Shown: piece by piece, positions 42,614 to 48,403 of the stretch | Layout of the letters: every line of letters begins with the position of its first letter | How positions within the stretch are numbered: position 1 is the stretch's first letter | Source: Verrucomicrobiales bacterium | Lineage (GTDB): Bacteria; Verrucomicrobiota; Verrucomicrobiia; Verrucomicrobiales; DEV007 | NCBI GenBank assembly: GCA_016795385.1 | Contig: JAEUHI010000053.1 | Span: forward strand, 1-48,403 | Reading direction: 5' to 3' | DNA: 48,403 bases | Position numbers and translations under genes: made by a program | Notes under the pieces: model-generated | Databases searched by the model: none | What the model was told of the DNA's origin: nothing | Seen by the model: the letters and a program-made list of their open reading frames with translations, nothing else

Positions 42614-43399
42614 ATGACCGTTTTTGAACCGCTCCTCGCCGCCAGTCCGTTTGATTTCTCGTGGGTCTCCAGCACGGAGGCCTGGGTCGCCCTCCTCACC
42701 CTGACGGTGATGGAGATCGTCCTGGGAATCGACAACATCGTTTTCATTTCCATCCTCGTGGACCGGCTCCCGGTGGAGCAGCGTCCCCGGGCGCGTTTCC
42801 TGGGTCTGGGCTTCGCGATGTTGACGCGGATCCTCCTGTTGCTTTCGATCACCTGGGTGATGCAGTTGAAGGAACCGCTCTTCACCCTCTTTGACCACGC
42901 GCTCTCGGGCAAGGATCTGATCCTCCTCCTCGGCGGGCTCTTCCTCCTCTGGAAAAGCACGAAGGAACTGCACCACAAGGTCGAGGGCCACGGCGAGGAC
43001 GAGCATCACGCCGGCAAGGGCAAGGCCGCGCTCGGTGCGATCCTCGTGCAGATCGCGATCCTCGACATCGTTTTCTCGCTCGACTCCGTCATCACCGCGG
43101 TCGGCATGGTGGATCACATCTCGGTGATGATCATCGCGGTGATGATCGCGGTGGGATTCATGATGGTCTTCGCCGGAGCGGTGAGCAATTTCATCAGCCG
43201 CCATCCCACGGTGAAGGTGCTGGCGCTTTCTTTCCTCCTCCTCATCGGCACGACGCTCGTGGCGGAGGGCTTCCACGTGCACTTCCAGAAGGGTTTCGTC
43301 TATTTCGCGATGGCCTTCTCGGTCTTCGTCGAAATGCTCAACGTGCGCATGAAGACGAACGCGGAGCGCAAGGCCGCCCTCGCGAAGGCGGGTCATTGA
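42614..43399 (+). CDS. TerC-family integral membrane protein
   Basis: A 261-residue protein with about seven transmembrane helices. TerC signatures are LTVMEIVLGIDNIVFISILV (about residues 30-49) and AILDIVFSLDSVITAVGM (about 148-165), where the Asp residues are thought to bind a metal ion. A His/Glu-rich loop (HHKVEGHGEDEHHAGK) lies between. TerC proteins have been linked to manganese export and to metal supply for exported enzymes and tellurite resistance; here the role is inferred from the family. The ATG is at 42614. It is convergent with the glycerophosphodiesterase, 6 bases apart. Confidence 0.92.
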   Translation: MTVFEPLLAASPFDFSWVSSTEAWVALLTLTVMEIVLGIDNIVFISILVDRLPVEQRPRARFLGLGFAMLTRILLLLSITWVMQLKEPLFTLFDHALSGKDLILLLGGLFLLWKSTKELHHKVEGHGEDEHHAGKGKAALGAILVQIAILDIVFSLDSVITAVGMVDHISVMIIAVMIAVGFMMVFAGAVSNFISRHPTVKVLALSFLLLIGTTLVAEGFHVHFQKGFVYFAMAFSVFVEMLNVRMKTNAERKAALAKAGH

Positions 43400-43405
43400 A
43401 CCGGC

Positions 43406-44395
43406 TTACCGGGCGAGCCCGGGAAAATCGGTGAAGTAGCCGGCGACTCCGGCCTCGCGCAGCACGCCGATGAGGTCGCCGTAATCGGCCGCCCACTTCG
43501 GCAATTCGTCGGCGCGGGCGGTGTAGGGATGCACGGCGAGCCCGGCAGCCTTGGCCTCGGCGACGAGGGAGGTGATGCGCCGCGTGGCGGGATCCCCGCC
43601 CTTCACGACTTCGCCAAGCGGTGGCCCGATCCCATCGACGCGGCGGGCGAGCTCGCGGAGTCCCTCGGGCGTGCGAAAACGGGCGTTGTCGGTGTTCCCT
43701 TCGCCGATCTTGTCCCCTCCGCCGAGGAGCTGGATGAGCCGGCCGCGATAGCCGAGCTCGTCGCGGAGCCTTCTTACTTCGTCGTACTCAAAACACTGGA
43801 GAAAACAGCGATCTTCCTTGTCCGCGAAGCCATGCTCCTCCAGCACGGCGAGGACGGCGCGGCTGAGGTCGCGTCCCTCGGCACGATGCCAGGAGGGACG
43901 TTTGATCTCGGGATAGACCCCGGCCTCGCGTCCGGTGCTGGCATTGAGGGCGGCGATGAGGGTGAGGGATTCCGAAAGGGTCATGAGTCGGAAGACGATC
44001 CCCTCGCCCGCATAACGCCCGGGAAAGACGCGCTCGCCGGTGGCGGGCTTGAAGCGCTCGCGCATTTCGAGCTGCTTCAACTCGGCCAGCGTGAAATCGA
44101 GCGCGTAGTGTTTTCCATCCTCACGCGCCCGGCCCGGAAAGCGGGTGGCGACATCGCTGACGTCATCGAGATGGATGTCGTGCAGCACCACGGGAATGCC
44201 GTCGGCGGACAGGACGACATCCTGCTCGATGTAGTCGGCACCGAGCCCGTGGGCCATGACGACGGCCTCGCGGGTGTGCTCGGGCAGGTAAGCGCTCGCA
44301 CCGCGATGGGCGATCTCGAAGGGTACGGGATCGGATGCGGCCAAGGAAAGCGGGCTGGCAAACGCGAAGGCGGCGAGAGCGAGGAGCGGCCTCAT
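43406..44395 (-). CDS. glpQ: Glycerophosphodiester phosphodiesterase
   Basis: A 329-residue exported enzyme (signal peptide about 1-20). GDPD signature residues are H30-R31 (IAHRGASAYLPEHT), E57/D59 (YIEQDVVLSADG) and H72 (VVLHDIHLDDV), with Glu of YPEIKRP further on. It hydrolyses deacylated phospholipids to glycerol-3-phosphate and an alcohol in the periplasm. The length and secretion match the GlpQ type. One base separates it from the upstream small gene, so they are co-transcribed. Confidence 0.93.
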   Translation of the reverse strand: MRPLLALAAFAFASPLSLAASDPVPFEIAHRGASAYLPEHTREAVVMAHGLGADYIEQDVVLSADGIPVVLHDIHLDDVSDVATRFPGRAREDGKHYALDFTLAELKQLEMRERFKPATGERVFPGRYAGEGIVFRLMTLSESLTLIAALNASTGREAGVYPEIKRPSWHRAEGRDLSRAVLAVLEEHGFADKEDRCFLQCFEYDEVRRLRDELGYRGRLIQLLGGGDKIGEGNTDNARFRTPEGLRELARRVDGIGPPLGEVVKGGDPATRRITSLVAEAKAAGLAVHPYTARADELPKWAADYGDLIGVLREAGVAGYFTDFPGLAR

Positions 44396-44396
44396 T

Positions 44397-44762
44397 TCAA
44401 TCGCCGGTTTTCCACGACTTCATTTCCTCGCCGAAGCCGACGAGGGCGACCTCTTCATTCTCCGCGAGGTCTTCCTCGAGCGGGGCGAAACGTTCGGCCC
44501 GGAAGCCGAGCTCCTGCTGGATGCTGGAATGCGGATCGTCGGGATTATGGAGTTCGTCGAGGAGGAGGAGCAGGTCGAAATCGGCCCCGGTGATCTTCAA
44601 CTTGGCATCATCGTCGATCGCAAAGGTGGGATTGGAGCGCCCCACCCCGAGCGCACGTACGGTGTAGACGCCGTTCTTGCGGGGCAGCTGCTGGTAGAGA
44701 TCAAAGACCCAGGGATCGAAGCGGTCGTCGATGCAGACGACGCGTTGGCCGGTTTGGAACAT
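44397..44762 (-). CDS. Small cytosolic hypothetical protein
   Basis: A 121-residue protein of unrecognised family. It begins with a small-barrel-like segment (QRVVCIDDRFDPWVFDLYQQLPRKNGVYTVRAL), then a helical acidic part (LLLLLDELHNPDDPHSS, then PLEEDLAENEEVALVGFGEEM). The first part resembles a KOW/SH3-like strand set. There is no signal peptide. The ATG at 44762 was chosen; the upstream frame extension overlaps another gene. It sits 1 base before glpQ in the same operon. Confidence 0.55.
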   Translation of the reverse strand: MFQTGQRVVCIDDRFDPWVFDLYQQLPRKNGVYTVRALGVGRSNPTFAIDDDAKLKITGADFDLLLLLDELHNPDDPHSSIQQELGFRAERFAPLEEDLAENEEVALVGFGEEMKSWKTGD

Positions 44763-44838
44763 GGTGAACGGGAAGGAGGGTTGCGGGTGGATTGATAACA
44801 CAGGGCGCGTCGCTTTTCCACCCTCGCAAAGACGCCTT

Positions 44839-46590
44839 TCATCGCAGGACGTCGCGCACCACGGGCAGCAGCGCGGCCGCGGTCGCTGCGTGTCCGGCGT
44901 CGTTCGGGTGCAGGCCATCGAGAAGGAAGTCGTCGACCTTGCCCCCCGTTTCCGCCAAGGCCGCCTCCCAGACCCGGGGCACCTCGAGGACCGGCACGGA
45001 GAGCTCCGCAGCGACATTGCGCATGGCCTGGCGATATGAATCGAGGACTGGCTGGTCGAAGCCGAGTTCATCGTCGGGATCGTAAGGCGGCTTTCCGTAG
45101 AGATCGCGGAGTTTGGAATTCCACCGGATGGGATTCGGAGTCATGAAGATCGCCTTGGCTCCGGCGGCGCGGGTTTTCGTGACGATCTCCTTCAAGTTCC
45201 CGCGGTATTCGTCGAGCGGCACGCGGGGGCCGGTCGCGGGAGGATTTTTCCACACATCGACGGCGGCATCGTTGATCCCGAAACTGATGACGACGACGCG
45301 GGGCTGATGCGCGAGGACGTCGCGATCGAAGCGCTTCAATCCATCCCGGGTCGTGTGACCTCCGATACCGGCATTGCTGACGGAAAGGCTCGATCCGATG
45401 CTCTGGAGCGCTTCATCGAGGCGGACGGAGGTCACTTTCTCAACCGCTCCGGGCCGGTGGGCGGTGGTGGAGTCTCCGAAAAACCAGATCGCTCCGGGCT
45501 TCGGAGCGGGAGCGACGGGCGGCTGATGGACGGGGATGGTCCCTTTTCCGAGATCCACCGTTTTCACCTGCATCCGCAGCCCGCCTTGCATCGTGGTGAT
45601 CCAAAGCTCGCCCGGACGGCGCTCGTAGAGGTAAGGATAGGAAACGCGGCCGCCGCCTTCGTAGTTCGCGGCGACGATCACCGGATCGGACCAAGTCTTT
45701 CCATCGTCGTTGGAGAAGGCGAGGGAGAGCTCGGACCGGCTCGTGTTGTTCTGCGGGGCGTGACGTGGCGGCGCGTTCCAGAGCAGGGCGGCACGTCCAT
45801 CGGAGAGACGCGCGAGCTGGGGACAGCAGGTGACGGAGCGGATCGTGGTGGGCTGCAATCCTTCCCACGTGAGACCGTCGCGCGAGGTAGCCTCCCAGAG
45901 ATGGCCCGACTCGGTGCGGAGGAGCAGCAGCACGGATCCATCGGCACGTTCCAGCAAGCTGCCCTCGATCGAGCCGGCGTGATCGTGAGCCCCCACCCCG
46001 TAATCGAGGACGGAGCCGCGCTGCCAGGTCCGGCCGAGATCATCGGAGACAAACATCACGGTGGCGTGGCGCCACTCGGGGATGATCTCCTGCCCGGCAA
46101 GGACGAGACGGCCGCTCGCGAGTTGGATGAGGGAGTGGACGCAGCCGCACCACGGATCGGAGAGTTTCACGGGTGCCTCCCAGGTTTTTCCGTCGTCGGT
46201 GCTGCGGAGTGTGTAGGTCGGCAGCACGAACTCGCGCCAATCGACGCCCTTCTCGCCCCATTTCCACCCTTTTGGCGAACGGCGCTCGACGAGATTCATG
46301 TAGGCGCCGACGATGACGCCCTCGCGGGTCCGCAGGAGGGCGCATTCGTTGCTGACGGTGTGTTTGGCAGGATCCTCGAACAAGGGAATGGAGCTCCAGG
46401 TGCGCCCTTCGTCATCGGATCGGAGCGCCTCTTTCCCTGAGAGCGCGAGCACCGAACCATCAGCGGTCGTCACGAACGGCCCCTGATGATCGGTCGGCAG
46501 CCGGGTCGCGGCGGGATGCAAGATCGATTCGGCGGCCTGGGCCAGGCCGACGCCGGAGACCAGCAGAAACGGGAGAAGCCTCGTGAACAT
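44839..46590 (-). CDS. Secreted sialidase-like (BNR) / SGNH-hydrolase fusion
   Basis: A 583-residue exported enzyme (signal peptide about 1-19). Residues about 25-345 form a six-bladed sialidase-like propeller with at least five Asp-box motifs (SDDEGRTW, STDDGKTW, SDDLGRTW, SRDGLTW, SNDDGKTW). Residues about 365-583 are an SGNH/GDSL esterase with block I FFGDSTT (Ser374), block II NAGIGGHT, block III SFGINDA and block V DGLHPND. The pairing suggests coupled removal of O-acetyl groups and a terminal acidic sugar such as sialic acid. The first domain's catalytic Arg triad was not verified. The downstream gene is the small protein ahead of glpQ. Confidence 0.9.
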   Translation of the reverse strand: MFTRLLPFLLVSGVGLAQAAESILHPAATRLPTDHQGPFVTTADGSVLALSGKEALRSDDEGRTWSSIPLFEDPAKHTVSNECALLRTREGVIVGAYMNLVERRSPKGWKWGEKGVDWREFVLPTYTLRSTDDGKTWEAPVKLSDPWCGCVHSLIQLASGRLVLAGQEIIPEWRHATVMFVSDDLGRTWQRGSVLDYGVGAHDHAGSIEGSLLERADGSVLLLLRTESGHLWEATSRDGLTWEGLQPTTIRSVTCCPQLARLSDGRAALLWNAPPRHAPQNNTSRSELSLAFSNDDGKTWSDPVIVAANYEGGGRVSYPYLYERRPGELWITTMQGGLRMQVKTVDLGKGTIPVHQPPVAPAPKPGAIWFFGDSTTAHRPGAVEKVTSVRLDEALQSIGSSLSVSNAGIGGHTTRDGLKRFDRDVLAHQPRVVVISFGINDAAVDVWKNPPATGPRVPLDEYRGNLKEIVTKTRAAGAKAIFMTPNPIRWNSKLRDLYGKPPYDPDDELGFDQPVLDSYRQAMRNVAAELSVPVLEVPRVWEAALAETGGKVDDFLLDGLHPNDAGHAATAAALLPVVRDVLR

Positions 46591-46648
46591 CCCCCGATCC
46601 TGGGAGAGGACAGGACTTTCGTCACCCGGCCTGATTGCGGAGGATCGC

Positions 46649-48268
46649 CTATTCGAAGACGCTCAATTCGATGTTGGCCTTGCGGAGTTTGCGGCTGAGC
46701 CCGCGCCCGAGATTTTCGAGCAGCTTGATCTTGATGGCGGGATGTTCGCTCCCGAGCCGGTCGTAACTCTCGCGGGTGAGCACCAGACATTGGATCGCGG
46801 TATCGGCAACGATGGTTGCGGAGCGGGGCGAGCGGTCGATCAGGGCCATTTCCCCGAAGACCATCCCGGGAGAGAAGGTGGCGAGGCGGCGACGTGATCC
46901 CTCCGCGCCGATGAAGACGCTGACACGGCCTTTCTCGAGGAGGAAAAGCTCGTCGGCTCCGGCTCCCACTTCGATGATGACCTCGCCCGCCCCGGCGGTC
47001 TGCACGGAGAGAAAGCCGGTCATGACCTTGACCTCATCCCCGGTGAATCCGTCGAGCAGCTCGAACTCGGCGAGACCGGCCTGCTCCTCCTGTCCATGAG
47101 CGGCACCGAGCACTTCGAGAAGACGGTCTTCGCAGTATTCCAAGGCGGGATCGTTTTCCTCAAAGGTGCGGAAGACGTCGGCGGCCTCGGCACCGAGCTT
47201 GGTGCGGAAAACGCGCCCGAGAAGGGGCACCCGCTCGGGATGGGTGAAGAGCACGGTCTTGCCCTCCTTCACCAATCCCATCGTCAGTTCATATAGCAGG
47301 CGCGCGGCGGTGTCGTTGATGGTAAGGACGTGCCCGAAATCGAGCACGAGATAATCGAGTTCGTCGCTCCGCTCGAGCACCTCGTGCACCGCGGTCTCGG
47401 TGGTGGCGAAGACCAGATTCCCCTGCATCTGCACCGCGACGATGCGGCGTCCATGCTGCTTGAGGAGGGCGCTCTCCTCGACGGAGCGGACGCGGTGGGA
47501 ATTCACGCGTGATCCATCGAAGACGAGGCGGACCGCTCCATCGCGGGTGCCGCGGCGATTGAAGAGATGCAGGTCAAGGCGCTGCGAGAGGGCCTCGCAG
47601 ACGCGGATACCGCGGACGCTGTTGCCATGGCTGTCGAGCCGAGGGGAGAATACCCCGATCCCGAGCTGGCCGGGCAGTACGGCGATGATGCCGCCGGCGA
47701 CACCGCTCTTTGCCGGCATCCCGACCTTGTAAATCCATTCCCCCGCCCAGTCATACATCCCGCACGAGCTCATCACGCTGAGCATGTTGGCGACATATTC
47801 CCCGCGGATCGCTTGTTTTCCCGTGACGGGATTCGCTCCCCGGTTCGCGAGGGTGGCGGCCATGATCCCGAGGTCGCGACAGGTCACGGAGACGGAACAT
47901 TGCTGGAAATACAGCTCCACGGTGGGATCGGGATGGCTCGTGAGAATGTCGAAATTGCGCAACATGTGGCCGATGGCCCGGTTCCGGTGCCCGGTCTCGC
48001 TTTCACTCTGGTAGACGGTCTCGTCGATGGTCAGCTCCCGGCCGGCGAAGGCCGAGAAGCCCTGGAGGATCCGCCGTGCCCGCGAGGTGAGCACGGTGCC
48101 GGGAATGAGCCCCGCCGTGGCAATGGCACCGGCATTGATCATGGGATTGAGCGGACGCCCCGTGCCCGGCTCGAGACTGATGGAATTGAACGCGTCTCCG
48201 GTAGGCTCGACCCCGACTTTGGCGAGCACATCGCCGAGCCCGTTGTCCTCCAGCGCCAGCCCATAGAC
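46649..48268 (-). pseudogene. glsA: 5'-truncated glutaminase-STAS-cyclic-nucleotide-binding gene
   Basis: The frame from about 48268 to 46649 encodes a serine-dependent glutaminase (VYGLALEDNG, GVEPTGDAFNS, PMINAGAIATAG, VYQSESETGHRNRA, GMPAKSGVAGGI, DSHGNSVRG), then a STAS domain, then a cyclic-nucleotide-binding domain with the cassette FGEMALIDRSPRSAT. Complete family members begin about 70-90 residues earlier and have the catalytic S-x-x-K of the FTIQSISK segment immediately before VYGLALED. Here that segment is replaced by unrelated DNA at about 48266. A GTG at 48229 could still make a 526-residue protein, which would keep the STAS and nucleotide-binding domains but lack the glutaminase Ser/Lys. 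It is therefore annotated as a disrupted gene. Confidence 0.75.
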
Positions 48269-48290
48269 CCTTTGCCAAAATTTTCTTCCG

Positions 48291-48403
48291 TTACTCGCTA
48301 TGGGTTCGACAGACTGACTGGACGGTTTCAGGCATCGAGAGCAGTTGCTTGATCGATGCTTCGAGTTTGTCCGCGAGTTCTTCGGATTGTTTCGTGATGA
48401 AGC
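48291..48403 (-). CDS. C-terminal end of unidentified gene, probably of an inserted element (partial)
   Basis: The minus strand from the window edge reads 36 codons to a TAA at 48291-48293; the end is LSMPETVQSVCRTHSE, preceded by a helical segment with KQSEELADKLEASIKQLL. About 22 bases of AT-rich DNA (on the minus strand, GGAAGAAAATTTTGGCAAAGG) separate this stop from the truncated glutaminase. The position suggests the 3' end of a transposase gene and the terminal repeat of an insertion sequence, but the family could not be recognised and the rest lies outside the window. Confidence 0.5.
   Translation of the reverse strand, partial: FITKQSEELADKLEASIKQLLSMPETVQSVCRTHSE

Overview
The window is a high-GC stretch of about 48 kb, packed with genes on both strands. 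It looks like a chromosomal contig from a free-living member of the Verrucomicrobiota (Verrucomicrobiales-like). This assignment is inferred from gene content, not from an rRNA: a DUF6797/cytochrome c/beta-propeller protein, secreted S1-family sulfatases with Cys-type active sites, a secreted sialidase-SGNH hydrolase, a DUF116-prenyl synthase fusion, an sdhCAB operon with a single fused cytochrome b subunit, and many short palindromic intergenic repeats. No rRNA, tRNA or CRISPR was found. Both window ends cut through genes.

Layout. 1-5540 (+): the 3' end of a DUF6797 protein, then an ECF-type sigma factor, a one-TM candidate anti-sigma protein, a Spy/CpxP-like periplasmic protein and a secreted helical protein; the last four look like one regulatory unit. 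5547-7952: coaD (-), an STN-like lipoprotein (+) and avtA (-). 8045-11138 (+): a tight operon of thiD, a catalytically dead S41-protease homologue and bioF. 11139-11703: two kinds of palindromic repeat. 11704-17714: a secreted esterase (+), a CHAD protein (-), tmk-holB (-), hisI (+) and a bifunctional aldolase/short-chain dehydrogenase (+). 17780-20128: a DUF433/DUF5615 toxin-antitoxin-like pair, a large soluble helical-repeat protein and a 99-bp tandem repeat array. 20129-25768 (-): a PhoD-like phosphatase and two sulfatases in one operon. 25862-30389: a secreted protein, the DUF116-prenyl synthase fusion, two small membrane proteins and a membrane protein with two ribosomal L7/L12 C-terminal-like domains. 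30412-34017 (-): sdhC-sdhA-sdhB. 34219-39209: an AGCS amino acid:sodium symporter, a lipoprotein hydrolase with a small helical partner, and a YcbB-type L,D-transpeptidase. 39210-41836: a lower-GC island with a DNA C5-cytosine methyltransferase and an overlapping candidate restriction endonuclease. 42130-46590: a small secreted Cys-containing protein, a TerC-family membrane protein, a glycerophosphodiesterase with a small partner gene, and the sialidase-SGNH fusion. 46649-48403: a glutaminase-STAS-cyclic-nucleotide-binding gene whose 5' end is replaced by the end of an unrelated element.

How the genes work together. Much of the window is housekeeping: CoA, thiamine, biotin, histidine and dTTP synthesis, the clamp loader, succinate oxidation and wall crosslinking. 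Around this sits a secreted toolkit (sulfatases, PhoD phosphatase, sialidase/esterase, xylan-esterase-like protein, bifunctional sugar aldolase/dehydrogenase) suited to degrading sulfated or acetylated polysaccharides. The more unusual items are the dead S41 protein in a vitamin operon, the duplicated L7/L12-like domains on a membrane anchor, the small R-M island, the interrupted glutaminase fusion, and five unrelated families of short palindromic repeat, one of which lies in a sulfatase leader.
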